A stretch of 64,000 nt of DNA from Coturnix japonica. Taxonomy: Eukaryota; Chordata; Aves; Galliformes; Phasianidae. Shown here piece after piece: positions 25,240-37,538 of this stretch (its first letter is position 1; each line of letters opens with the position of its first letter). Location: contig NC_029543.1 in the NCBI RefSeq assembly GCF_001577835.2, forward strand, positions 186,001 to 250,000, read 5' to 3'. Made by a program: the position numbers and the translations under genes. The notes under the pieces were generated by a model. The model ran no database searches, was not told the DNA's origin, and was given only the letters and a program-made list of their open reading frames with translations.

Positions 25240-25605
25240 CAGCAGGTTTGGGACAGGAGCGCCCTGCGGTGCTTCCTGCGTGTTGGACGGTGCCGTTCAG
25301 CGCCCTCACGGTGTTACTGAACCTCGCAGAGCAGCTCTGGGCCGAGCTCAGCAATTCGGGCATCGCTTTTCCCTCCGTCCTTCTACTGAAACGCTGCCGA
25401 AGCGAATTGAGCCGCAGAGCGCAGCACAGAAATCACGCCGCGGGCTCAGAACTCGGATGTCCCCGCTCGAATTTCCAAACAGGTGAAGAATTTGTGCCTC
25501 AGGCCGGAGCCGGGCAGGAAGCGGGTCCGCCCCCGGCACCGCCCCGACCGGCGGGCACGGACCCGGCAAACGCGGCGGCGGCGGCTGGAGCAGCACGGCA
25601 GGTGA
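25240..25605 (+). promoter_or_regulatory. GC-rich island, candidate TMPRSS9 promoter and 5'UTR exon
   Basis: A CpG-rich stretch with a consensus splice donor (CGGCAG|GTGAGT) at 25601/25602. No other gene start is nearby. The first coding exon of TMPRSS9 begins with an acceptor at 27820, so a noncoding leader exon ending at 25601 would fit. This is inference from signals only. Confidence 0.4.
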
Positions 25606-25675
25606 GTTCGTGCCGTCCGAGCCGCGCTCTGCCTCCCCTCGCGGACACCATCCCCTCTCGAGGCGCAGCGCTGCC

Positions 25676-25890
25676 CGGTCCTGGTGCTGCTGCACCAGCC
25701 TTGGTACTGCTTGGTTTTAGTACCAGTTCTGGTACTGCCTGGTTCTGGTGCTACCCAACCCCGGTACTGTCCAGTCCTGGTAGTAGTGCCCGGTTCTGGT
25801 ACCGCTGCCTGGCTTTGGTACTCCCCCCCCAGCCCTGGTGCTGACCTGTCCTGGTACTCCTGCCCAGCCATGATGCTGCTGCTGCTCAGC
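25676..25890. repeat. Degenerate minisatellite, CTGGTACTG-type
   Basis: Repeats of about 21-25 bases centred on TGGTTCTGGTACTGCC and variants (CCCCGGTACTGTCCAGTCC; TGGCTTTGGTACTCCCC). Roughly nine imperfect units directly downstream of the GC-rich island. Confidence 0.75.
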
Positions 25891-27820
25891 ACCGGGCTCA
25901 GGCAGAGCTGGTGCTACTTGTTTCTGTACATCAAATCTTCTGTTAAGAACCAGAGATGCAAATAACTTCACTGCTTCCTACGTAGCCATTGTTGACCAAA
26001 TAGTTTTCCTTATTCTGTGATCCTTTCGTGGTTGTAGAGCTACTTTTTGTTTCATTTGATTCTAAAGTGTTGAGGTTGGGAGCGCTGTGCAGGTGGAGCT
26101 GTGACTGTGGAGGAGGGTGGGTCTGTCCGACCATCCATCCAAAGGAACAAAACTCTGAAGGAAGCGCCATGGGTTGAGCCGGTGAGCTTTTCTTGCCCAT
26201 TCATCAGCTGAGAAGTATCACATTATATAGTGCTCCCATTGTGAAAAGCTACTGGACAAAAATGGGACTTCCTTGCTTACTGGATACTCCCAGTGCATAT
26301 TTAGTATTTACTCTCTGAGCCATGTGGTCACAGGAAGGCAGCCTTTATTTCAGTCTCTGACACACGGCTGGAAGTTCAGTAAGGGACTGCAGGTCCAGAG
26401 CTGCCCAGTACTCTGTCACCATGGGGGGAGCTCAGGGCTGAACGTCTCTGCAGTGGAAATGCTGTTAGAGTCTTTGTTAGTAGGATAATGGGAGCACTGC
26501 GCTGCTCGGCCTGTCATGAGCTGAGCTGCAGAGCTGGCAGGCAGGAAGAGGATCTTCTTACTTGTAAATTGAGAGACATTTGAAGTCGGAAAGGGACAAT
26601 AAACAAGGCCCGCACAGTGTCACTGCATTTGCTGAGAGTGGCTGAACCAGACTCACCTCCAAAGAGATACAGCAAGGAAGCAGCATGCAGGAGCATTGAA
26701 TCCTAGGAACCAATGCAGCCAGAGGTTTGTTAGCATGCAGGACGTTCACAGTGGGCAGGCAGACAGCACCCTAGGCTGAAGAGGGGTGGATTTGAGGAGA
26801 TTCATTCTTGCTGGGTTAGTCAGCACACATGGAGCATCACCAGGGAGGCTGTGCTGGGAAAAGCTGCAGCCAGGTGGATCTGGTCCCTCTTCACCCACTG
26901 GTGCTCCACCTGCTGTTCTGTGATGTTCAGCTTCCATCCTCCAGGAGCTGCATGGTCATTCACAGCGCCCATATGGAGTCCAAGGCTGCAGGTAGGAAGG
27001 AAGGAAGGGCATAAAATTCTTTGTATTTTCATTTCACCAATAGTTACCTTTTCATCTCAGCAAGCAGTGTGAGTTACAATGAGCTTGTCTTGTGCTAAAA
27101 GGGAAAGCAAAGAGGATATGTTTTTTGACCCTTTGAAGGCCATTGGTGACCTCTCTTGTTCTGGTCAGCATATCTGGATTGCATTCTTGAGCTTCCACAT
27201 TCAGCATAATGCAAGGCAGGCAGTGACTCCAAAGCCTATGGAGGGAGCAGAGAAGGGACTGCTCATCGATATGCATTTAGGTCACTGGGACCACTGGAAA
27301 AAATGTCTCTTACCTGCCTCCTCCCAGCAAGAGCTGAATTGTCAAATGGAGATATTGTTAACAGAACACAGGGGCCCAAAGCACCTATCTCTGCCAGGCT
27401 CTGTTACAGCTGAAAAAGAATATTTGGAGGTCTGTTAGAAAAAAACAACAACAAAAAAAGAGGCATCTTGGATAGACTCCCTTCCTCTCCCCTTTCTCTG
27501 TCTCTTGCCTCACAAAGAAGTGGCCTTTTAAAATCTCTTATCTGGAAGCTTCAGTTTAAAGAGCCGCTGATGCCTCTTGGAAAACACTGAAAAGCGCTTC
27601 AGAAACGGTTCTGCTGCTCCGTGTCCTGCCTGCCTTTCCCCCTTCTTTTTTTCTTTCATTTTGAGATAGATTTACATTAGAAAAGGCTGTTCCTTAGCAG
27701 CTTCCTGGTCTCTCATAGCAGCCCTAATGCCCGCTGGTGTAGCACTCAGGCTGGATCATCCACAGCATCTTCTGGTCCATTTCACCCCAAACATGTCATT
27801 TTCTTCCCCTTTAACTGCAG
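25891..27820. other. Presumed TMPRSS9 intron 1 / upstream region
   Basis: No supported exon. Short open frames on both strands are not flanked by convincing splice sites and resemble no family I recognise. A pyrimidine-rich acceptor (CCTTTAACTGCAG) at the right end precedes the first TMPRSS9 coding exon. Confidence 0.4.
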
Positions 27821-27848
27821 AGGTTTTCCTCAGTGCTGCTCAGAAGGC

Positions 27849-30800
27849 ATGGACCAAATAAAGCCAGTGCTGGGCAGAAGGGGACCGAGGGCCAGCTGCT
27901 GGAAGGTGACCATCACTGCCACTGTCGTGGGCTGTGTGACAGCCCTATACCTGGGGATCCTGCTGGGTGAGTGCATAGCGAGAACATGGTCCCACGTCCT
28001 GAGCTGCTTTGGTAATGAGCACACCTTTCCCAGTCTGTTCCTGCCAGGATGGGGCCAGCCAGGGATCACTGTGAGGCTGTAACCATCTATTTGGGAACTG
28101 TTGTTTAAGGCATGATAATATTTACCGTTTTAATGTTCAAATTGACTATGAGTTCAGATTTCTACTCTTGTACATGTGTGGGTTACCCTGCGTGGCCACG
28201 TGGCACTTTCCAAGGCACTGCGGGGACAGATAAGCTACCAAAACCAGGGAGGCCTTAATGGCACATTCCAAAGCAGAGGAGAGTTGAGCCCAGCCACAGC
28301 CCAGACCTCTGTGAGCCATCTGTGCCTCTGACAGACACCTTCCCTCTGGCAGCCTGTCATCCTGCAGCAGAGACCAGCTTTGAGCACACAGTGGAGCTGC
28401 GAGGGATCACATTCAACAGCAGTTTGCAAGCAGAGAACTCGGACTATTACCGGGCGCTGACGCCCGCCCTCGAAAGGCTGGTGAGTTGAGCTGGGCTGGC
28501 TGTGCTTCCTGCAGCTCTGCACCCCGTGCTGAGGGCAGGGGCTGGGTGTCCTGGGCCCTGTTCCTGCTGAGGAAAGAAGAATGTGGAGAAAAAGCCAAGG
28601 GTGGGAGGAACATGAGCATCTCTTAATCATCAGGGTGGGAGCAGGGTGACACATGCTGAGATGAGCTGGACTCGGGTGCTCCCGCTGCCTGCAGAGATGA
28701 GGAGATGCTCCACTTGGCTGCCCAGTGAAGGTGTGACCATCTTGTTTTGCTTTGCAGTTTCTGTCCAGTTTCCAGGACTCCCAGCTGGACTGGAGCTGCA
28801 CTGGTTGCACCATCCTGGGCTACAGGTGAGCATTCCCAGGGTGTTCTGATGAGCTCCGCTATGAAGGCGAACACACAGCTGTGCTCTAATTCAAAACCAG
28901 CAAAGAGAGAAACAGTTTTTAAGTCAAGGCTGGAACTTTTTGGAGGGGAGGAAGGATTGCATCAGTGTTTTGCCTTCTTTAATCTGGAAATGTAGCCAGA
29001 AAAGCAGAGGGGCAAAGAAGAAAATGCAAGTGACTGTTTTGATCCAGAACAAACCTTCAGGGGCACCTGAGCCTGAAATTAAGAGTTGTTTTGTTTCCCT
29101 CGAGCTCCCCATAGGCAGGAAGCCTGAGGAGCTGCCCCTTCTCCCACTGATGGAGCCGAATGTGCTCAGGAATTCTGTCTTCCTGCAGGAGTGGGAACTC
29201 GAGTGTCATTGTCCGTTTCCGCCTCCACTTCGCCCCACAGGACTCCCAGCCCCTCAGCTCTGCCACGGAGGAGGCAGCTCTCCGACACGGGCTGGCAGCT
29301 GCGCTGCAGGAGCAGGGCCTCTCCCTGGCCGCCTTCGGGACCATCTCCTCAGCTTCTCTTACAGGTGTGCTCCTCTTGTGACCATTGGGCAGGCAGAGCA
29401 GGGCAGCCTGGGCTGCTCTCAGCACCGCTCGTACCAGCAAAGCCACCAGGCGGGGTCGCAAACAGCCGGAGTGGCTGAGGGTTGGACACCCAGTGGAGAC
29501 TTTGTGCCCAGCAGCAAAGTAAATTGCTCCCTGAAACCACCTGGCTAGAAATTCTCCCTTACTAACTCCAGTGGCATGTGATCGTGAGCATTCACTGCAA
29601 TGATCGGAGCAGCCCTAATGGAACAGCTCTCAGCATAGTCAGCTGTTCCTGGGGTGCAGCTCGATGCCACGGCTGCTCAGAGCTGTTCCCTACAGCTGCC
29701 ACCACCCCGAAACTCTGCAGGGCTGCAGGGAGCTGCTTCCTCCCGGTGCCCCCTGCCCCTGGTGGAGTAAATTGGAGAAGGGCTGCAGGAGGTGAACGTG
29801 GCTGGGGGGTTACTGCAAGGCTCCTGTAGACTATGGGATGGGGAAAGCGATGGCCAGGCAGGCTGGAGGTGAAGCAAACCCTCTGCCATCAGTCTGAGAG
29901 CAGCAGCAATGAGAGCACACAGCTCCTGTGCCTCCCACCTGGGACATCCTCACTGAGCCCCAGTTCTTCCATTCTGTTGTTACAGCTCCCAGTGATGTTT
30001 CTCCATACAGACCAGGACTGAAGTCAGGTAAGAGCCAGGCAGCAGGAAGGTCTGTGAGTCTTTCTGAGCACTCCCAGTGGGGCTGGGGGGCAGCTGCTGG
30101 GAGATCTGCAGAAGACACCAGTGACCTGAGTCTTGTCATCCCCAGGGAGCTGCCCTGGTGACTTGTTCATGTGCCACAACACACAGTGTGTGTGGAAAGA
30201 AAACCCTGAATGTGACGGCCAGAAGGACTGCGCTGATGCCTCTGATGAAAAGGGCTGTGGTGAGTGTTTGCAGCAGGACTGTTGGGGGTGGGGATGGGGG
30301 GATGGGTCCCAACCCACCACTGCCACCTCTATTGCAGACTTCTGGGCAGTAGGGAACAAAGCACATTTTGTCAGACAAATTATCTGCATCGAGAGCTTGC
30401 ACCCCTAGAAATGTGCTGGTCCTGCTACCAGCACCAAAGGGACAGTGCTGGGGTAGAATGTCATATTCCCATGGGCCAGTGAATCATCTCTGCACAACCA
30501 TGGGCTGCTGGAAGCAGCTCGGCAGTGGCTGAGTTTGTGATGCTACAAGGGATATTTCCCTCTGGATTTTTCCTTCTTGTAGGAGTTTCAGAGAGGACCC
30601 TGTGGTGGGTCAGTGCTTTGCAGTGGCCTTTTCCAGGTCTGCAGGTTAAATCAGATCTCTTGTGACATCCCTAGAAATGTGTTAGTTCTTGAGTACGTGC
30701 ACAAGCAGATTTTCACACCTGCCCCAGGGAGCACTTTGCCAGGGCACAGCTGGCACCATCCTGATGCTCTCATCTCTTTCAGACTGTGGGAGCCGCCCTG

Positions 30801-33800
30801 CCATGCAGACTGCCAGCAGGATAGTGGGAGGCACAGAGGCTTCCAGAGGGGAGTTCCCCTGGCAGGTCAGCCTGCGAGAGAACAACGAGCACTTCTGTGG
30901 TGCTGCAATCCTCACGGAGAAGTGGCTGGTGTCTGCTGCTCACTGCTTTACTGAGTAAGTCATAGCCGTGATAGCTTCCCAAATGCTGTTGTATCTTCTG
31001 GCCCAGCCCCCACTGCACCGCACTGCTCCACACATCACGCTGCAAGGACCCCATGTCCCACAGCAGACAGCAGGACGTGCAGCAGCCGGCACTGCCTGGG
31101 TGCGGGGCGATGCTTCACCCAGGGCTGTGCAGTCCCAGCTGTTTCTCTTCCAGGTTCCAGGACCCGGCCATGTGGGCAGCTTACGCAGGGACCACCTCCA
31201 TCAGCGGTGCAGACAGCGGTGCAGTGAAAATGGGCATCTCCCGGATCATCCCTCACCCCTCCTACAACACTGACACGGCTGACTACGACGTGGCTGTGCT
31301 GGAGCTGAAGAAACCCGTGACCTTCACTAAGCACATCCAGCCCGTGTGCCTGCCACACGCTGGGCATCACTTCCCTACCAACAAGAAGTGCCTGATCTCT
31401 GGCTGGGGATACCTCAAGGAGGATTTCTGTAAGCAAAGTGTGGCAGGTGGCAAGAGAGGCACCAGGGGGGCACGCAGATGGGGTGGGCTGTCACACAGGG
31501 TCCTACTCCAGGCTCCCCACATGGAGCCCATGGCTGCATCTTTCCCATTTAGTGGTGAAACCCGAGTTCCTACAGAAGGCGACAGTGAAGCTGCTGGACC
31601 AGGCGCTGTGCTCCAGCCTCTACAGCCATGCCCTCACAGACAGGATGCTGTGTGCCGGTTACCTGGAGGGGAAAATTGACTCCTGCCAGGTGAGCATTGC
31701 CCTGGGAAGGTGGCACACATCCCTGCTTGAGGCTTCTCCTTGCTGTTATGCACCAAGTAGCACTTCCAGAAGCAGGATTCCATACCATGCTTGCAGCACC
31801 CCACTGGGTTTTGGGGCCATGGTTGGGATCCAGCCGTGGGTCAGGGACTGCAAAAGAGAAAAAAAACCACATCCTGTAGTGCTCGGAGCAGGGCACTGCT
31901 GTTAAGGGGATCCTTCAGCTGTTTGACTGCCTTCCTCTGCCTGCTGACTTGGAGTCACCATAGGACCAACAGTTAGTGTGGCCACCCTGGTTTGTGTATC
32001 ATGCAGTGTCTACCCATCGTCTGGACCTTCAGGGGTGGCTGGGCCTGGCCTTTAGTGGTTTAACAGCTCACTGAACCAGCAGCATTAGATGTTATGGAGG
32101 CTCAGAGCCAACCCAGGAGGAGTTCATTGCCTGTGCTTCTCTTGCAGGGGGACTCTGGTGGGCCGCTGGTTTGTGAAGAACCGTCTGGCAAGTTTTTCCT
32201 GGCGGGGATCGTGAGCTGGGGAATTGGATGTGCAGAAGCCAAACGGCCGGGGGTCTACACACGTGTCACCAAACTGAGAGACTGGATCTTGGACGCTATT
32301 TCTCCCTTTCCCACCTCCATAACACGCACTGTCCCACTAATGCAATCCAGTACTAACAGTAACACGGTCACTGCTGAAGAACTGAACGCCACCACCAGCA
32401 CAGCAACCCCCAGCTCTTCACTGGCCCCAGCTGCCAGCAAACCAGCAACTGCACCCAGACCACAGGGTATGAACACCCCGGGGTGGGAATGACCTCCTGA
32501 AGAGGAGTGGCTGGCACATGTGTGAGTGCAAGGTCTGTCCTCCCACTGAGCTGGTAGTTGACCCACACAATCACTGTATGGCACTCAGTGCCTGCACAGC
32601 TGGGTGTCATGAGCTCCTTCACCTGTGCAATCAAACAGGCAGCTGTGTGCCCAGCACAGCCTAATTACTCGCTTCTCTTTGCCACATGGAACTTCCCAGA
32701 AGTTCAAAATTGATAGCTGCTTAGAGAGAGCCACAGCCTCTGCTCACTGCTCTTCTGCTGGGAGTACTCACAGGTCACATTTTGGCTTTTGTTCAGAGTG
32801 TGGAGGACGACCTGGCCTCTCCAAACCCAACAAGATTGTGGGAGGAACCGATGCTTCCAGAGGGGAGATCCCCTGGCAGGTCAGCCTGCAGGAAGACTCG
32901 ATGCATTTCTGTGGGGCAACGATCATTGGGGACCGCTGGCTGCTGTCAGCTGCACACTGCTTCAACGAGTGAGTCCATGCCTGCAATTTAAATGGCCTGC
33001 CAGCCCAGAATTCAGAGTAGGTGTATGTGTGTAAGCAGGTGTATTCAGACTGTGTATTTACAGGACAAATCCAGAAGAGATTGAAGCCTACATGGGGACG
33101 ACATCACTAAATGGAACAGACGGGAGCGCAGTGAAAGTCAATGTAACACGAGTGATCCCACATCCTCTCTTCAACCCCATGCTTCTGGACTTTGATGTAG
33201 CTGTACTTGAGCTGGCAAGACCCCTCGTCTTCAACAAATACATCCAGCCCATCTGCCTCCCACTCGCTGTGCACAAGTTTCCTGTTGGCAAGAAATGCAT
33301 CATTTCTGGATGGGGGAACCTCCAAGAAGGGAATGGTAAGCAGCAATGTGTTGTCAGTTGATTTGCTCTGGAATAGAGACAGGTTCAGCAGCAAAGCCTG
33401 AGTGACCGTGACCCTACATGAATGTGGGGCAAGGCAGGTCAGGACCAAACAGAAACATGAGTAAGCAAGAAACAGGGCACACCTTAAACTGCAGCTTGGC
33501 AGGGGTCAGGAGAACCCATCTGGCCCCCCTCAATGGTTCTTCCATATTAAACAAAAGCTCACCAACTACCAAGACAACAGAAAATGGTGCCCAGTGGCCT
33601 GTATCCAGGCTCAAGATTGTACCCTGGGGTGAGCCAGGGGCTTCAGGGACAACAGGAGGACAGTTCATACGGGATGCAGCTCCTGTCTGGGACCAGAGCT
33701 TGCTTTTCTGAGGTGTGTGCTGGAGCAGCCATGGCTCTTGCTTCCCTCTGCTGCACTAATCCCATGGTCTTCACACAGTCACCATGTCTGAGAGTCTGCA

Positions 33801-36662
33801 GAAAGCCTCTGTGGGCATCATAGACCAGAAAACCTGCAACTTCCTCTACAACTTCTCCCTCACTGAGCGGATGATCTGCGCTGGTTTCCTGGAGGGGAAG
33901 ATAGACTCGTGCCAGGTAAGAGCCTGGGATGTCCCCTCTCCTCTGCATCTTGCTCCTGTGCTAACTCAGCAGCCTCCGCAGGGCACTGGGGAATGGTTAC
34001 TGAGCTTCCCATGCGTACCTGCTCTCCTGCAACTTTAAAAAGGCAAACAAAGGTCATCAAATTAAGCACGATTTAGTGCAGTTCCTCCCTGCTGTCCCAT
34101 CTGGGCTTCCAGCAGCAGTGGCAGCATTGCTTTGCTTCTTCCCCAGGGAGACTCAGGAGGGCCCTTGGCCTGTGAGCTCACCCCAGGTGTGTTTTATCTG
34201 GCTGGCATCGTGAGCTGGGGAATTGGATGCGCCCAGGCTAAGAAACCCGGCGTGTACTCCAGAATTACCAAACTCAACGACTGGATCCTGGACACCATCT
34301 CACAGTTTCCCAGTGCCAGCACAGGAGCTCCTTCCACTTCATCCACCACCAGAAGTACTGCAGACATCCCCACGCTCCATCCCAGCACAACAGCTACAAG
34401 CCCCATCAGTGAAACCACCCTGAGTGAGATTACCACCACCATGGAAGAAACCTCCACAGCTCCGAAATCCACTGAGCCTGCCAAGCCCACCCAGGCCCCA
34501 GGTAAAAGTCCAGTAATGGCAAATCCAAAGAGACCTCCAGCCCTGGCAGAGGGTGCTGAGTTGGGTTGTTGTCTTCCAGTGGTGCCTTGTACCAGCCTCA
34601 CCTTCAGGTGTTCCAGCAACGTCTGCATTGGAAAAGAAAATCCCGAATGTGACGGAATTGTTGACTGCAGCAATGGATTTGATGAGAGCAATTGTGGTAA
34701 GCACTGCTCTGCGGCCTCCGGCCCAGTCTGCATTAGGAGCTGGCACTCCAGCTCTGCACAGCACCACGACTTGCCATCTGAGTGCCACTATTTGAGCTGC
34801 AATGTCCCTTACTGTGTGACAGCCCGGGTCACACATCCCCATGTGTGATAATGAGCTCCCAGAGGAGTCACACTACAGGGGATAGGGAAGGATTATCCCT
34901 TATGTTTATGCTTATTTAAAACCACAGTGTCTCTTCTTCTGTCCCAGACTGCGGCCTGACCACTGCTCTGGCCTTCAGCAAGATCGTGGGTGGGAGCTCA
35001 GCAGCTCGAGGAGAATGGCCCTGGCAAGTCAGTCTCTGGCTTCGGCAGAAGGAGCACAAGTGTGGGGCTGTCCTCATTGCCGACAGGTGGCTGCTCTCTG
35101 CAGCTCACTGCTTTGATATGTAAGTCTGAGACGGCCCTCGGCCTCCCTCCCACCTGCCCTTCCCCTTCCCTGTGGTTGGGATGCTGTGCCTCACTGGAAG
35201 CACACACTACCCGTTAGAGATGTACCCCTATGGATAAGCATGGAGAGGAATGAGTGGAGCAAAGCCTGGGTGCGCTGCAGTGTGATGGAGACGGGCCGTG
35301 TCCTCACAGCATGTGGCTGTGATGCAGCCCAGCCCCACAGATGCGGGTGCAGCACTCTTTGCCAGCCATGCTAACAACCAGCTCTGCTGTTTTTCTGCAG
35401 TTACAGTGACCCCAAAATGTGGGTGGCCTTTCTAGGAACACCTTTCCTGAATGGCAACGACGGCAAAATGGAGAAAATATTCCGTATCTACAAGCATCCT
35501 TTTTACAACGTCTACAGCCTGGACTACGACGTGGCGCTGCTGGAGCTGAGCAGCCCCGTCAGGTTCAGCAGCACCATCAAACCCATTTGTCTGCCAGACA
35601 ACTCACACGTCTTCCAGGAAGGAGCCAGGTGCTTCATCACAGGCTGGGGCTCCACCAAGGAAGGAGGTACTGCCTCCCCACTACGCTTCCCATCTCACTG
35701 CCCCAAAGATTCCACATAACCCACACTCTGCAGGGGATGCTTCTGCCCCCCACAGGCTGACAAACAATAGCACAAAAGGACCTTCCTGTGCTCCCTCTGC
35801 TGGGGAGGAACCAGGCCTGGGTCACCTTCCCAGTGCAGGTCTCTCCCTCTGGCACATGATTAAAGCTACAGCGACCCCTCTCCTACACATGCTGTATTAC
35901 TGTGTGCTCTGCACCAAGCTAACAACAACCCTTGTCTCCTCAGGCCTCATGACAAAGCATCTGCAAAAAGCAGCAGTGAATGTGATTGGAGACCAGGACT
36001 GCAAAAAGTTCTACCCTGTCCAGATCAGCAGCAGGATGGTGTGTGCTGGGTTCCCACACGGCACCGTCGACAGTTGCTCAGTGAGTGTGAGAGCAGCAAA
36101 CGGTGCTGTGGGATGGAGCAAACTCATGCCAAGTCCCCATGCCCCCCCCCAGCCCAGCTGCCCATCCCACAACCTCCCCCTCCCACCCCCTCCCCCAAGT
36201 CCATCCCACACACGCTGTGCTCTGTGTATCCCACCAACCTGGTCAGCTCAGGGATACAAACAAAGGTAACACCAGACAGGGCACCGTGAGGGTGTCCCAT
36301 TGCACAGCCCTGCTGCAGCTCTGGAGATGTCTCAGTGTCCCAGTCTCTGTGCACACAAATGCAGCACTGGGCTCCTGCAGAGGTGGGCAACGGGACAGCA
36401 AATGTTCCTGCATCAGACAGCAGAATCATAAGCACGGGGCTGGGCTGGCTCTGTTGTCTTGTTTTGGTACAGGACCCTTCCCCTCTCTCTGCAGGGTGAT
36501 GCAGGTGGGCCCCTGGCATGTAAAGAACCCTCAGGACGGTGGTTTCTAGCAGGAATCACGAGCTGGGGCTATGGCTGCGCCCGGCCGTTCTTCCCTGGGG
36601 TCTACACCAAAGTCACCGCGGTGCAGGGCTGGATCGCGCAGAACCTCAAGCTCTGGAGCTGA
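27849..36662 (+). CDS. TMPRSS9: Transmembrane serine protease 9 (polyserase-1), three protease domains
   Basis: Type II membrane polyprotease, 1114 residues. Nineteen exons: 27849-27966, 28353-28480, 28758-28825, 29189-29364, 29986-30027, 30146-30259, 30783-30954, 31154-31428, 31553-31689, 32148-32466, 32797-32968, 33064-33335, 33779-33915, 34147-34501, 34580-34696, 34948-35119, 35401-35666, 35944-36080, 36495-36662. Order: short cytosolic N-terminus; membrane segment (about 20-40); SEA-like domain (about 45-163); LDLa (178-215); S1 protease 1 (IVGG 229, [20 protein letters not shown] Ser413); Ser/Thr linker; S1 protease 2 (IVGG 530, GDSGGP Ser713); Thr-rich linker; second LDLa (829-867); S1 protease 3 (IVGG 880). 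Protease 3 has GDAGGP, so its catalytic serine is alanine (1062) and it should be inactive, as in human. The three proteases share one exon phase pattern, evidence of internal duplication. The ATG is not closed by an upstream stop in its exon, so the N-terminus could be longer. Confidence 0.95.
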
Positions 36663-36877
36663 ATTTCACCACTCAGGGAAGGTGCCAACGAGAGGAATAA
36701 TGGCCAGGGGCCGCACGGAGCCCACCAGCACCACCGGACACCTCTGGGATGCTGCAAAGGAGTGAAGATGGGCTGCGAGCACGAAGCAAACGCTCGTGTG
36801 CTGTGACCCGCAGACAGCGGGACCATCTGATAACTGCTTTGCTTAGAAAGATGGCTAGACTTTGGTTTTTGTCTATA

Positions 36878-36883
36878 AATAAA
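36878..36883 (+). promoter_or_regulatory. Polyadenylation signal, TMPRSS9
   Basis: AATAAA (TATAAATAAATGAG context) 216 bases past the TMPRSS9 stop. A second AATAAA lies at 37037-37042, close to the convergent TIMM13 3' end. Confidence 0.7.
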
Positions 36884-37080
36884 TGAGACTTGTCCCACCT
36901 TCAGACCTGGCGACATCCTGTGCATTAACAGCTGCCCTTCCCGGCCTGAACTCGGTGCAGCCGGCAGGAAGCCCTGCCCCCCCCCCACACTGCGCCCATC
37001 ACCCGGCACCGGGCTCAGGGCGGAACCTCTCGGTGCAATAAAAGCCGGAGGCAGCGCAGGGTCAGGGCGGTGTAACGGGG

Positions 37081-37086
37081 TTTATT
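37081..37086 (-). promoter_or_regulatory. Polyadenylation signal, TIMM13
   Basis: Minus-strand AATAAA 129 bases past the TIMM13 stop. It lies within 50 bases of a plus-strand AATAAA, so the two convergent genes end almost back to back. Confidence 0.65.
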
Positions 37087-37110
37087 GCCGCCGGCTCCGC
37101 GCTCCGACCC

Positions 37111-37235
37111 GTCTCACATGTTGGTCTCTCCCATGTTGTCTCTCTCACATGTTATCTCTCTCTCTCCCATGTCGGCTCTCTCACATGTTATCTCTCTCTC
37201 TCACATGTTGTCTTTCACATGTTGGCTCTCTCCCG
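37111..37235. repeat. Minisatellite overlapping the TIMM13 stop codon
   Basis: Seven copies of a CACATGTT or CCCATGTT core separated by (CT)n runs, units about 16-20 bases. On the minus strand each reads like GAGAGAGCCAACATGTGA. The copy nearest the gene is the end of the TIMM13 frame itself: codons for E-R-A-N-M and the TGA. Confidence 0.85.
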
Positions 37236-37503
37236 CTGCAGCCGGGAGTTGTAGGCTCTGGACACCGCGTTCCAGGCGTCCATGTACCGGTCCATGCACA
37301 TGGCGATGCATTTCTGCGGCACACGGGGCGGTCATGGAGGATCCCGGGGGTCGCCGCCCGCCCCGCGCCGCGTCCCCCCGCCCCGCTCACCTGCTCCGAG
37401 TTGTCCAGCGCCCCGCCGGGTTTCCCGATGCATTTCCGAAAGCATTTGTCCGTCATTCGCTGCGGGAACAGCCGTCAGCAGCCGCGGGCACAACGACCCC
37501 CAG

Positions 37504-37538
<35 letters not shown>

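Noticed and set aside
24956-25486. 176-codon open frame upstream of TMPRSS9
   Set aside because: The first third is a reverse-oriented CR1 3' end and the rest is GC-rich; an open frame here is not evidence of a gene.
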